Source: Reticulitermes lucifugus
Taxonomy: Eukaryota > Arthropoda > Insecta > Blattodea > Rhinotermitidae
Direction of reading: 5' to 3'
NCBI GenBank assembly: GCA_026260175.1
Contig: JAKCWW010004855.1
Span: forward strand, 1-39,115
Length of the DNA stretch: 39,115 bases
Positions 20,331 through 31,710 of this stretch are shown piece after piece. Position numbers and translations under genes: made by a program. Positions within the stretch are counted from its first letter, which is position 1, and every line of letters begins with the position of its first letter. The notes under the pieces are model-generated. The model had not been told where the DNA came from. It did no database searches and was given only the letters and a program-made list of their open reading frames with translations.

Positions 20331-21567
20331 TATAGAGTAAATTTCAATTCTGTGAGCTTGTTTATATTTACTTGGTACATGATAAGTCCGATTTGAACGT
20401 TTCTTTAATTTCAAGTTCTGAAATTATTTTAAAACTTGGTGAAACTTAGAGACCATTGCAGTATCGTTTCTTCCTTAAATTGTTCCTGCTTATTATTTAA
20501 ACAAAGTAGCTTAGCTTTTTATTCCTGCTGAAAGATTATATTAATGCAAACGTATGGAAAAAAGTTCTAAAAACTGCGCCATCAGAATCGAGTGAATCTT
20601 GCTCTGGGGTATAAATAGTTACGAAGTTTTCTCTTCTTAAATGTATTCCTTCGTACAACGTGTTGCAGAATTGAGTTTTGGAACTATGAATTTTTAATGT
20701 AACGCGTCTACAGGCAGCTGAGTAACGCCAGATGATGAAAGGAGAAGTAAGCCCTATCGCGTGATTATGGGCTGATTACCTTCCCACATCGCCCACCTGT
20801 CGGAGGAATTTAAAGTTCTTAATCGGATAACTTAAATACTTTTATAGATAATCAATACACTAAACTTTAAAATTTTATATAAAACATTGTTCAAAATACT
20901 TTCAATACGTCCAGCTAAGCAAGATCTGACGTAATGTGACAAAGACTTCGTGCCCGCTTTATTGCAATTATCGGGAGCTTCTGAAGCGATATAAAGAACA
21001 CGACACTTGAATAAAATATATTGCAGGACCCGAAATTCCAGGGTTATTTGAATACATGAACAAAATCTTATTCACTCTTGTTCCAGCCATCTTATTTAGA
21101 ATATTTTAAATAGAATATACCCGTCGTAGTGTAGAAATTAATAATTATTCTGGGTGCCGTAAAAGTAGATTACAAGAAAACACACGCTTTTTAAAATTAC
21201 GAATAGAACAATTTCATGAATTCATTGGAAAACTGTAATTTAAAAGTCTGATTCTGTATTAACTGACAAGATATACCTGTTTGTTGCGGAAAAATATGCC
21301 GAATCTTGTTCATGAATATTTTGAACGTGCTGTAAATTGTCGTATTTGAAATAAGCCCTATATTCGCTTTTATATTTACCTACCTTCATAAATAATGTAA
21401 GTTCCGATGGCCCACACTTATCACATGGAATGTTTCTAGCCTTTCGAAATTATTTTCTCACACAGAATTTTTTATATTATAACTAATTATTTGGCAGATC
21501 TTGACTTCAAACTTCTGCCATTTGAAGTATGATGATGTAACTTAAATAATGTTTTAAAGTAACACAG
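20331..21567. other. Unassigned AT-rich stretch
   Basis: Nothing recognised. Confidence 0.6.
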
Positions 21568-21656
21568 AGCGGAGATGAGAAAGAAATGATGGAGGTAGGA
21601 AGGGGATGGAGGAAAGGAAGAAAGCTGCTGAGAGGTCGAAATAAAAAAGAAATTGT
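21568..21656. repeat. Purine-rich (GA) tract
   Basis: About 90 bases, strongly biased to A and G on the plus strand, for example AGGAAGGGGATGGAGGAAAG. Low complexity. Confidence 0.7.
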
Positions 21657-24600
21657 AAAACATTAAACACACCTGCCGGGGTGAGAGTCACGGGTTACTT
21701 CGAAGAATAATGTACATAATGATGAATCAGTGTTCTTAGTAATTTTTTCCTCGTTGAATTTAAAAGGTGCCTGTCCGCTGGTACTCTATGAAAGTCTTGC
21801 ACAAACTGTGACCCCCTACTGCCTCTATTTCCCATTGTATTTGACTCGGTTATTTATTCTCTTTTCTGTTTCGGTTCTTTTAGTAACTTTCGTTCGTAGT
21901 ACATTAAGAATACAGAAGTACACCCAAACAGAGATTCTAAAGTACTTTTTAAGTTTCGAAGCACAAGTAGGGGATGTATTCATCCAACTTTCTTGAACAA
22001 TAATACTTTTAGGGTGAGTTACACAAGGTAGTTTGAGAGTGATATAATATTCTGATTGACAAATGTTGGCGCTTGTTGACAAGCTGGTGGAGACATAAAA
22101 TCTTGGTTTCTGTCTTGATCCTGTGAAGTACTTCACGTCACGCTTACAGAGTAGTGCAGTAAAAACCGTGATTACATGCCATCCTTTAACGTTCTCATTT
22201 AGTATTCCGGAGGTAAAACAGTTGAATTGATGAACAGCTGCTGTTTTTACTAGAGTCCTCTCTTATTTTTGTACACTAGAAATTTTCGCTTTTATGTCAC
22301 ACTTGAAAAAAATTAATTTTCATCCCAGATTTATGAAAGTCTGTCTTCATGTAAAATTAATTTGCAGTTACCAACTTCACGGTTATGGGTATTTTCTTTG
22401 CTGCTGCTACTAGTGTTGTAAGATCCTGATGTAACAATCATTATGAAACACGAATTTCTAAGAAGCTTTTAGTCGCTCAGCTAGTCAAGAAATTTCCCGC
22501 CTGTGTGAAATCCGAAGGCTGATTTTCTTGTGCACAGACGTCGTCATTGGAATGCATCGTAAGTTATATGAATGAAATACATACCCTTAGACACCATTGT
22601 ATTAAGATTTTTTACATATTTTTATCTAATTTTATTTTTTATTTTCTATTATTGTGTATATAATAACTAAATAAGAAACGACGCAACCTGCCATTACGTC
22701 AATCTAGTGAACTCTTTCTTCAAGTTATCTCACAATTATATCTTTATTTCGCATTTCTGACGTGTGTGCTATATACTCGACCCATCTGAGTTGCCAGAAA
22801 CACATAATGAAGAATAAGCGGGCAACTTGCACAGCGCCTCACGAACATAAGTAGGTCTAATTTTTTACGTTCTCATGTTCTTTCCCCACTTAAATCAAGA
22901 CATCATCAGCCCATCCCTGCTCTAAAATCTCCAGATCTGACATTTTCGTCCTCTCCCTTTTTCCCAAAGTGCACACCCATACAAAGTAACAGATACAAAT
23001 TGTTCCGTAGAGAAAAGCAGAAATTTTAGAGGAAAATTCCTATATTATACGATAATTGAACTTTCTTAAGTCGCGGTTTTTTTCTTTTTTTGTGTATTAT
23101 TTGTTTAAAAGCCTGTCAGTAACTCAAAATTTACAGCCTGCAGCCAAAATTAATTATTGACAGTGTTATGATTTGCCTTGTGGTTTGCTATACCTAAGTA
23201 TACGGTGTGTTTTCATCGGTGCAAATAATTTATAATATGTTAAAATATTTCACGAAGATCCACAAAACTTTTCTCCTGCAGATGGTCAGTCGGTGTCACC
23301 TCCAAATAGGCCCCCATCCGTTCACTTGCTCCTCTCTGTACAACACACACATCTCAGCGGCCCTCACATGCTAGCCATCCACAGCGCTATTTACTTCATA
23401 AGGTTGCCCTCGAGTGTGTCCTTCCTGCTATGCACTGTAGCATGTAATTCAGCGGATCGGAACGAGGATGTGCTGCCTCTCGACACGTTCAATGTGGGGG
23501 GGGGCAGCACCTGGCGGCGACCAGCATATGTGCGACATCCGTACATTATAAGATTCGAGAATATTATGTTTCATCGAGGCGTGGTAAGATACCGTTCAGA
23601 TATTTGACGGGACTGAAAAATGGTTACTAACAGACTAATGCCTAATTATCCAACGTCATATTTACATAGCACACAGACTATTAGGCCTGCTGCAAATATT
23701 ATCACCATTACTTGAGAGGCCTGTTCTGGATGCACAAATCTTCCTGCACCTCCCTGCTTATATTCTGCATGTCGGATAAATCTGACGGTCCTTGTAAGGG
23801 TTGTATAATCCTCCGTTCTCCGTATGATCATTACCTGGGACACATTTCCTGTTTGGGGAATTTAACAAGACTTGTAGTCATTACTTCCTGCCTCATATTA
23901 TCGGACAGACATTTAACAAGCTGATGTGAACAAACGAAGCCTTTAAGATGTCAGAAATATAAGTTGCATTTGTGGGATGGTGTGCAGATCAGTTGTCGAT
24001 AGTATGAAGTTGCACACACACACACTGTTTTACTCAACAGAAACTACACCGGTAAAGTTGCATGTCAGCCTCAGCACCACGCAATGAAGGCGTACTAGGG
24101 TCCTGTCCCTGGAGTGAACAGTCAACTATACGACCACGCCCATTAAGCCCCAGAGCAACGACACACCCTGAACCTGTTGGAAGAATGCTGGATGGTCCCT
24201 ACAGCCGCAGAAAATCCAACGTCTGTCGTTTAAATCGGTACCCTGTCATTCTGCTGACAGAGCATCCTAAACTCACACAAAAATAAAGCCGGCGAAAATA
24301 TCGATGTTCACGTTGCCAAATTATACATATTTAAGGGTGTAAATACTTGGTACATGTAACGTGCGCGAGTGATCGTTAACTGTTGCTTGTGTCTCCTTGC
24401 GTCTAGTACCTTCTTGCATTTTAGTCAATACAGATAAAACGTCATCAAAGCATAACAACCAGACAACTGGCCACTAACAGCGAACGCGTGCTTTCACGGT
24501 CTGCCACTTCCGAGACTGGAAGGTCCCTTTGTTCAACGACCGCAGAACCGTGCCTGGGAGGAGACATCCAGGTAGCTATCAGCTAAAGCTAGTCCGCGGC

Positions 24601-25529
24601 CACCAGTCGTATCTCGAACTGTCAAGAGTTACAGCAGAAGCAGCGAAACCTAAGGAAGCTAGTCCATCTATTAGTTTCTCTTTTAAACAAAAGTACAAAC
24701 CAGGATAGCCTAATCAAAAAAGTAACTGGCTAGGTATCGGAAGTTCCGGGATTAATTTACGGACTAGGGTACTGACATTTCTCCTCAGCACCACGTGCAG
24801 ATAGCTTATGGGGTCAATTAAGTCTACTAGCCAATGGATGCAGGGAAGTCTACCGCCTAAAGTGAAGCGGATGGAACATCAGTTCCAACATTCGCATGCA
24901 TCTAATACACAGGCTGTAAAATGCGTGGAAGAATTTGTCTGTTCATCCACAGATCTGCGTCTTCACAACGTGGTATATGAATACTGCCACAAGTTCACAG
25001 CGTCTTTCCACTTACATTCCTTACGACAGCTGAGCGATGTTTTGAAGTGTGAAGGAGAAAGAAGTTGGAGGATTCAAGATGAGAGGTTTTAGAACACTTA
25101 AATGCGGAGAAGACGACAAAAGATAGCTAGATATAATAATAGAGGAAAATGGAGCAACGTATGTACAGAAATTAGTAAATATAGGAAAAATTCCGAAGAT
25201 CAATTATTAAACGGATCAAGTTAAATAAGTCTAACAGAAATTAAAGAACATGTATGGAACAGGCGGCTAATGAGGTCACGCAATAACCGTAATTAAGTAA
25301 GCATAAAAGAATAAATTATAGCCTACCAGGAAAAATGCTCGTAATATGGGTAAAAAATAAAAAAATCTGCATTTCCCAAATTAGTTTAATGTTTGTGAAA
25401 TTAGTCTATTGATTAATTAAAGTGATGAGATTCGATATCATTTTAGATTCTTTTCCTCTGTTTCACAACGCTCTTACGTCTCGTGGACAGTTACCAACTT
25501 TACAAAGGAGCCTGCTGCCTCCACACACA
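21657..25529. other. Unassigned stretch
   Basis: Almost 4 kb with no gene I can defend. It contains a nine-G run at 23496-23504 and a short (AC)n run near 24013-24024. Frames of up to 104 codons (23293-23607, 24808-25092) show no domain. Confidence 0.55.
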
Positions 25530-25585
25530 GAGTGGGAGGTGGAGACAGCACGTTTTACCGAAACGTCTTTAATCAGACGTGAAAT
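25530..25585 (+). repeat. Repeat fragment with GAAACGTC hammerhead-like core
   Basis: GGTGGA...TTTTACC (a possible six-pair helix II with two G-U pairs) runs directly into GAAACGTC. The upstream CUGAnGA is damaged (GTGGGAG). This resembles the 7999-8196 and 8687-8765 class. Its 15-bp neighbour GCCTGCTGCCTCCAC (about 25510) recurs near 35039. Confidence 0.35.
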
Positions 25586-26787
25586 TACGCGTTGTTATTA
25601 AGTCAGCCATGAGATCGTCGAACATGGTTTCATATGCATATGTATTAGGCTTTGTATTGGACAGAAAATTAAAATCGTGGCTCAATATCTTGTGCAGGTC
25701 CTTAACACCGAGCGTAATTTAATCCGCTTGTTAGGCCTGCATTCGGAGTTACACTAAATATGACAGTTTAGATATCCGTTCTTCTGTAATATGAGGCTAC
25801 CACTGTTTTAAACAGTTCCAGACATTTCAAAAGAAATGCGATATTTCGAAACATCCGCTTACCTAACGACAGAGCTTCGTTCCCAGAACAACGGAATCTT
25901 CATGCGCGCCTCTGTGACAATCTCAAAACTCGCACATGAGAGTTACTAAATATCCATCTTGTCCTAATTTCATGATCTTCCTGCAAGTATAGCTCAATAC
26001 TGCGTAGTAAAATAATACGAAATCACAGTTTGTATTTGAGTTAGCCAAGCACATGTAACATGTGAAATTTCAGAAGTTAGCTAGGCTGCTATTAAAACTG
26101 TGTTCCCTTGTGTAGACTTGTCAGCTTGTCTCCTTGGTAATTATAACTTACAAAAGCCGCTTTGTAACAATCCTTAAAGTTCTGGTTTACCGCGTTTAAT
26201 ACTGTTCCAGTAATTCTCTTCTACTACGGGCAGTCGGTGTACTTCAAACTTGAGGGACTATGTGGAACTCCTACTCCGCCCCACAATGTTTTAATTTTTG
26301 ACATCGTTGCTTGAAAATAAGAAAGAAAGATGAAAAGGAACACAAAGTGAACAAGGAAGGAAACTAAAATAAAAAATGTATTGGACTTTTGATTGTCTTT
26401 CCTTGACACCTTACAAATGCGAAGGAGGTGTAGGGTGAATTCTAATCCTGACTGATGTTCTGAGGAAGGACTGTACTTTAGTCTGAACTTGCTGACAGCT
26501 GAGGACGTTCGTGATTTTTCGTGGTCCTTACGGACTTCAGGAGAGATCAGTATCGGCGCAAAGGCCGAAATGATGCTCGTCTCTTGGAAGATGCAATGCA
26601 GAGTGCGGGGGGGGGGGTTTATTAGTTCTCATAGCCGAATGCTGGGAAAGATCCTGAGGTAGGCAAAAATTTATTTCTCTCCAAACCCTTGTTCTACAAA
26701 TTTTATTTTATGTAGACTCTGCATCTTGTCGTAAAGTCAATAATAACCAACATAAGCACATGGTAAATACATATGCAACGTGCATTA
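25586..26787. other. Unassigned stretch
   Basis: It contains an 11-G run at 26607-26617 preceded by an open plus-strand frame from about 26468, mentioned under findings. No gene is assigned. Confidence 0.5.
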
Positions 26788-26837
26788 TAAACCCCTACAT
26801 ATGTTTCGACAAACATTTGTCATCTTCAGGGGGTTCA
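26788..26837 (-). ncRNA. Hammerhead ribozyme, all core bases present (minus strand)
   Basis: On the minus strand, helix I is TGAACCCC with GGGGTTTA (eight pairs, one G-U). CTGAAGA corresponds to plus 26823-26829. After one extra T, helix II is GACAAA-TG-TTTGTC, or five pairs with a four-base loop. GAAA is plus 26804-26807. Helix III is AC-ATAT-GT and the cleavage triplet is GTA (A at plus 26796). All invariant positions fit, so this copy may still cleave. No partner copy or protein fragment lies beside it. Confidence 0.75.
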
Positions 26838-27669
26838 AGCAAAGGTGTACAAGAACTTCGCTTCCATTTACATGTTGAAATTATCACACATTAGAAATTC
26901 AAAAAATACAAATTCGTTGTCATAATTCATAAAACACTATGTCAAAATATTATATGCTAAAATGCTATAATTCTGGTTTAGTTATAATATATTATAATTG
27001 AATATTACAATTGGGGCTTAAGTATTGTTCCAAATACAAAATGTATTTAAATGTTATGGGGCATTTATTCTACCTAGGACCTAGATCAAATGTCACTGTC
27101 CTGATAATAACAGAAACCAGAATTATAATTTTTAACATATTCTGTCTTGTCAACTGACTCCGAGACCAAATAACTTATCACACAAAAGTGCAGTATTTGA
27201 TTTTTCGGAGGGAATATTCATTGTAATACAGCTTTCACTCTTAATATCTATTTAATAGGCTTATTTAAGTTCCCAATTACACAATCTCTATTTCCCTTTC
27301 TTCCGTAATTTTTTACACTCACATTTTATGCGCCTTTCTCTTTCGCTACACTCATTGCACCTCGTGATTTAATTAACCTGCTAATATTATAAGAGGCTTA
27401 TAAATAATTAAATTTGTCGTCATTTATTTTCTACCAAAGCCATAGTGGATGTAGCACGATGCTACAGAGAACTTCAATCTATTAACCTAGTAATGAGGAA
27501 ACAGGAAGTAACAAAATGGAATAAGAAATATTGGCAGGACAGAATGCACAGACCAAGCACAACCCATGAACTGTCAAAAAATATAAAGGTTAAGAAAGTG
27601 GTCCCGTTTTTGAAGACAGTTTGTTTCTCCAGATGTCTGTCGCTTCTGTTGCAAGAAACCATTGACACT
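26838..27669. other. Mostly unassigned stretch
   Basis: From about 27505 a plus-strand frame reads VTKWNKKYWQDRMHRPS, reminiscent of the zinc-knuckle-free tail region of some LINE ORFs, but too weak to assign. Confidence 0.4.
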
Positions 27670-27812
27670 GGAAAACCTGAAGGAGAAGGACCACTAGGGA
27701 AGGCCTAGACATAAGTGGGAAGAAATTAAAATGGAGATAAGAAATAGGGCATGTTGCGTCGAATTGATTCGTGTGGCTGTGGGCAGGGAAAACCGCGAGT
27801 TTGTAAATATTA
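27670..27812 (+). pseudogene. LINE ORF C-terminal remnant
   Basis: GKPEGEGPLGKA, then after a one-base frameshift PRHKWEEIKMEI, RACCVELIRVAVGREN and REFVNI. This aligns with the C-terminus of the LINE at 6181-6345 ([20 protein letters not shown]; the following W-I-x-x-A-x-x-R-x-x-W segment). It is more diverged than the other copies. The frameshift is near 27704. Confidence 0.65.
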
Positions 27813-29045
27813 AATGCACTTTTGGTTTTCATAAAAATCCGGGAATTTATTTACGAGATTAGCGAATCTTGGTTCTTCAAAACGTATTTTATTATATGGA
27901 GTTGGGGTACATTGTACACGAGCATACGAACATAGGAGATAGAATCACTGGGTCGCGCATTCTTGGACTTTTATTAAAATGTAGTGATAATTATGTGCCA
28001 CAAATTTTAAAGTTACATAAAATCACATTTGTTTGCATGGTTCTTTCTTGGGTTGCCTTTGATTTCCAGAAAAACAGCCATTTCCTTAACTAGTTATCAG
28101 TAACCTACTAATCTTTGTAATGGAGTTGGAATGTGTTTTATCGGAAGTAGGGAAAGACTTTTAAAATATAATTTAAGTTTTATAGTTGGCTTATAAAGCA
28201 TTAAGAGATTTACAGTTATTTAAACAAGGTTTAAGGATAAGCATGAAAGAAACCTTCTTCACAAATGCAAACGGATTTTTATCTCCGAATGTATTTCAGC
28301 CTTTATGTGGATCAGGATCTATGCATCACTATCATACGGCCACCCGTATCTCTCATCGGTTTTCTGGTTATCGTGTTCTGGTTGATGTAGCGGAACACAG
28401 AGTATGGACAGCAAAGAAGGAAATAAGAATACGACTTTTACATTCTCGTTGATGTACTGTGATGTCATAGAAAGGGTACATGATGGCGGGCAGTTTTAGG
28501 CCTGTAGCAAAGATGAAGACAGCGTAAAATGTTCGACTCACTTATTCATGGCGCATGTGAATTACGGACACTTTTCTCTGGCATGGAGTCGCTTGTTCCA
28601 ATTGTGGCTCTGTCTGTTACGGAGTTACTATGTATCAAGAAGTTCTGACATGAATTGCTGTAAAAGGAACGCCATACCCCGAATTTTTCCGTCGTCAATT
28701 ACACGTACTTTCTGTTCATTAAGAAAATGGAGAGTTTAACACAGAACAGCTCACTTTCTCTAGGAAGGCCTTGTAACATTCGCAACTAACGTAGCAGGAA
28801 GCAATTAAACCCAGAAATACTGCACTGCCTTCATCAATAGTGACACAGGACACAGGAATATATCCCTGAAAACGAAGATGAATTTCTGCAGTAGATGTTT
28901 GTTTGCAGTGCAAGTAATAACTATTATGCTATATATTCTGGTCAGTGCTTTTTAAATTTTTTAACCATTTTAATATTTATATTTTAACCCTGCTATTGCT
29001 CATGTATGACAGAACTGGCCCCTATTGTGTTTTTAGTTGTTGAAT
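27813..29045. other. Unassigned stretch
   Basis: Frames of 63-88 codons on the plus strand have no recognised content. Confidence 0.6.
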
Positions 29046-29089
29046 ACCGCCCTGAAGATGGCCGAAAAAGACCGAAACATGCAGGATGT
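29046..29089 (+). ncRNA. Decayed hammerhead ribozyme motif
   Basis: CTGAAGA (29052-29058) is intact, followed by one T, helix II GGCC-GAAAAA-GACC (three of four pairs) and GAAA (29074-29077). Helix III and the cleavage site read ACATGCA, so GUA has become GCA. Helix I pairs only at CC/GG next to the core and again further out. The single C-for-T change at the cleavage triplet should abolish activity. Confidence 0.55.
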
Positions 29090-29827
29090 TTACCACATGT
29101 TTGTATATTAATGTATCTAACCATAGAGCAGTTGTTAGTTTCTATATGGAAAGTTACAGGTACATGGAAATTAGCGTCGATATAAAAATAAATATTTTCT
29201 GCTCTTTTGTTTTATATCGCTAGGTCTAATTGGTATTACGTATTTTATACATTAGCACAAAATCCCTGCAACTAAATATTATCAAGAATGTTTCTTGACG
29301 CACTTGTTGTTACCTGTCTTCTTCAGTGCCCAGTGTTGTTAAAAAAACTTGCTAAATATAGACGTAGAGAAGCAATCTGGCATGTTTTCTCCGTTATTTA
29401 AAACATGAAAGAGCGTAAAGTTCACTATGTTTAATTGTCTTGAAGAATCCAAGGCTTACGACATACGTTTGTAGGACATGAAATTATTTAATTTTTCTTA
29501 CACTTTATGTATCAAACAATCTGTCACTTCGATGAATATTAAGCGAATTATTCATTAAATCGCGAAGACATATACGTGATACGTCCTCTATTCTGCTTCA
29601 AGTATAAAGAAAATATTAATGCGTGGACAAACTTCAGTAAAACATGTCAATGTAACATTTAATAAAACTCATTTTAGCTGTTCTCGATTTGTTAAAAACG
29701 GAGGCTGATATGGCAAACCAATATGCTTATCTTAAATTTTCGCTGCGACCGTTTTAACGATTGCTTTGGTAAACTGAGCGCAGACAATGGGTGTGGTCAC
29801 AGGCAAAGTAGATACATTTAATGAACT
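29090..29827. other. Unassigned stretch
   Basis: Nothing recognised. Confidence 0.6.
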
Positions 29828-29840
29828 GTCTGTCTTGTAA
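29828..29840. repeat. Target-site duplication, left copy
   Basis: GTCTGTCTTGTAA, repeated exactly at 29931-29943. Confidence 0.85.
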
Positions 29841-29930
29841 TGAACCTTCGGGTTCCATAAAACGCGGGGAATTTCTTGCCTAGCTGACGACCTGTTAGCT
29901 TCTCAAGAAGGACTCTGCTCCATGGAGTTA
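29841..29930 (+). mobile_element. Extremely 5'-truncated LINE insertion (3' tail only)
   Basis: The 90 bases TGAACCTTCGGGTTCC...CTCCATGGAGTTA match the tail of the LINE at 6341-6434 at most positions (AAAACGCGGGGAATT, CTAGCTGACGACCT, TTCTCAAGAAGGACTCTGCT). The perfect 13-bp flanking repeat GTCTGTCTTGTAA shows it is a complete insertion event, not the leftover of a longer copy. It fixes the element's 3' terminus near CATGGAGTTA, without poly(A). Confidence 0.85.
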
Positions 29931-29943
29931 GTCTGTCTTGTAA
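29931..29943. repeat. Target-site duplication, right copy
   Basis: GTCTGTCTTGTAA, identical to 29828-29840. Confidence 0.85.
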
Positions 29944-30119
29944 CAGTTACTGCATGTACCGCCTGCTGTACCTTTTAAATAAAAACGTGTTTTTCCTACA
30001 GACTATATTTACACGTTTAATATGATTGCCCATAACCAGCTGGCTTTTTAAGGGAGAAATGCTATGGTTTCTGTGAGGCGGGTATTTACACTTTATACGT
30101 TAAGTGGATTTCACGTTTC

Positions 30120-30620
30120 AGAGTTTTCGCTCTGGTACTCATTAGCGGTCGGAATCTTTTAGGCAGCATGTCGGTGTTTCGACTGTTAATAATCGTTTAA
30201 CTCTGTCTTGTAGGCCTTTAATCGATGGAATCACAGAGAACATATCACTCTTGTGCCGACTTCTAAGATTTGAATTGTTTGTCATCTCAGAAAGATGAAT
30301 ACGTTACTGCATTGTTTCTTTCAAAGTGATGGACCACATTTTCATCTCCGGTCACTTCGAGTTTTGAACACCATCTCCATCATGGTTCTGCTGTAAATGG
30401 TTTCTGTCAGCTACTATATAGCCCAAACGGTTCAAATTCTGCGAAATCCCAGCTTATGTTTAGAGGCAGAACCATGACTGATGTTCATTTCAGATGCAAT
30501 TTCATCACTGCCACTTTTTTGTTGTTGTTGTCCAGGATACGCTGATCGATCTGCTCTTTAACACGTGATGGGGGGAGGCGATGGACACAAAAGTTAGGCG
30601 CCGTCAACAAATCTGTCTGC
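30120..30620 (-). pseudogene. Decayed mariner-family transposase
   Basis: Minus-strand fragments appear in the right order across frames. RVKEQIDQRILDN is followed by SDEIASEMNISHGSA and KHKLGFRRI (plus about 30432-30512), which is the second helix-turn-helix of mariner transposases. GDENVVHHFE (plus 30320-30349) corresponds to the G-D-E-[TS]-W block holding the first catalytic aspartate. KQFKS (30263-30280) and INSRNTDMLPKRFR (about 30150-30190) correspond to the K-x-F-K and INSE-Y blocks. A mariner transposase cuts and pastes its element at TA. The conserved W is lost, frameshifts and stops are many, and the second and third catalytic residues cannot be placed. No terminal repeats were found. 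Confidence 0.75.
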
Positions 30621-31054
30621 CCATCCTAAACTCGGAGTAACGACAGACGTTCTGTGCCGTTAGACACAATAGCTATGACGCCCTTCTTGATATTTGTGGT
30701 TTCCCAAATGAAGTCCTTCAAATAAAATTTGTAGCTCTTATTAATACCTGTATTTTAGAACGAGCGTCACCCTTTTCTTCTTTGTAAGTCAGTAACAGCC
30801 TAAGCATAGAAAGTATAACTCCTGCACAGAACACAATGACACACAATACAGGGACAAAATTCATAATGAATCGAGAATAATACTGATGTCCTTATATAAC
30901 GGCGAATCCTACAACGATATAAGAAGCACAGAATTTTAAGCACATTATACGAAATCACGGAGTTTTGAATTCAACTGCAGAAATCATTTTGATATAATAT
31001 ACATTATTATTTTCATGTATTATACTCTAGTGAGTTTTAAATATTGGTGTATAG
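30621..31054. other. Unassigned stretch
   Basis: The first part may hold the N-terminal region of the mariner remnant, but it is too decayed to align by eye. Confidence 0.45.
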
Positions 31055-31098
31055 ACTTCCTGAAGAACGCGGAGTTCCGCGATGAAACACGTAAGAGT
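31055..31098 (+). ncRNA. Near-complete hammerhead ribozyme motif
   Basis: CTGAAGA (31060-31066) is followed by a strong helix II, CGCGG-AGTT-CCGCG. Then come two unpaired bases, GAAA (31084-31087), helix III AC-AC-GT and GUA (A at 31093). Helix I has a mismatch next to the core (C with A), then four pairs (ACTT/GAGT with one G-U). All invariant bases are present. The extra bases around helix II and weak helix I make activity uncertain. Confidence 0.6.
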
Positions 31099-31312
31099 AA
31101 ACAAGAGATTGTATTGTAGTGTAAGAGAAATTTAGTCACATTACACGGAATGAATGACTTTAAAATAAGAATAAAATTATCTAACGTTAAATTAGTCAGG
31201 AAACATTAAATTCAGAAGCCAAATAGCAAAGCTAGTCGAAAACCACTGATCTTTAGGTGAGACATCCGCGTTGAGCTTAGTTAAATGTGTACATTCCAGA
31301 CCAGTACAATTG

Positions 31313-31459
31313 ACAAATCTTAAGGTTACTAGTTTCGGCTGATCAATTAAGCCATCATCCAACCTTCTATATATCAAAAGCCATAAAAAACTTGTACCTG
31401 CATGGGGATTGAGATCTCATTCGCTTCCAATATACGTCATAAAACTTTTGTTAAAACAC
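31313..31459 (-). repeat. Left inverted arm of a hammerhead-bearing element
   Basis: Its reverse complement matches 31711-31860. Shared blocks include GAATGAGATCTCAATCCC, CCGAAACTAGTAACCT and AAGATTTGT. It contains the hammerhead copy at 31322-31366. Confidence 0.8.
31322..31366 (-). ncRNA. Hammerhead ribozyme copy with mutated core (minus strand)
   Basis: Helix I AAGGT/ACCTT is perfect. Helix II GGCT/AGCC, GAAA, helix III AC-TA-GT and GUA are present. The first conserved block is TGGATGA instead of CTGATGA, so this copy should be inactive. Its partner at 31807-31851 has the intact block. Confidence 0.65.
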
Positions 31460-31710
31460 ACAAAAGTTGTATAAAATTACAGGATAAGTATTAAACTGTA
31501 GTTTGAAATAGATATGGTAGGCAGTTTATATTGACACATAAGGCACATTTCAGTCTTTTATTTCACGGAATTGGAACCAGACCCCAATATCCAAATAAAA
31601 GTAACAGAAAAAGGATGATTATTATTTTCAGAAAAATTCATGGAATATTATACAATTTAAATTAGAAGTGTAATGAACGTCGCATTAAATTACCTTCATA
31701 TAAACTGATG
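31460..31710. other. Spacer between inverted hammerhead arms
   Basis: 251 bp of AT-rich sequence with no open frame worth naming. It is presumably the internal part of the element. Confidence 0.5.

Noticed and set aside
22910..23000. Minus-strand LYGCALWEKGR-like translation as another LINE remnant
   Set aside because: Only a few residues match YGCE-W and the downstream RLR..ENRVLR block is missing.
24808..25092. 94-codon plus frame
   Set aside because: Composition is unremarkable and I recognise no motif. A chance frame is the simpler explanation.
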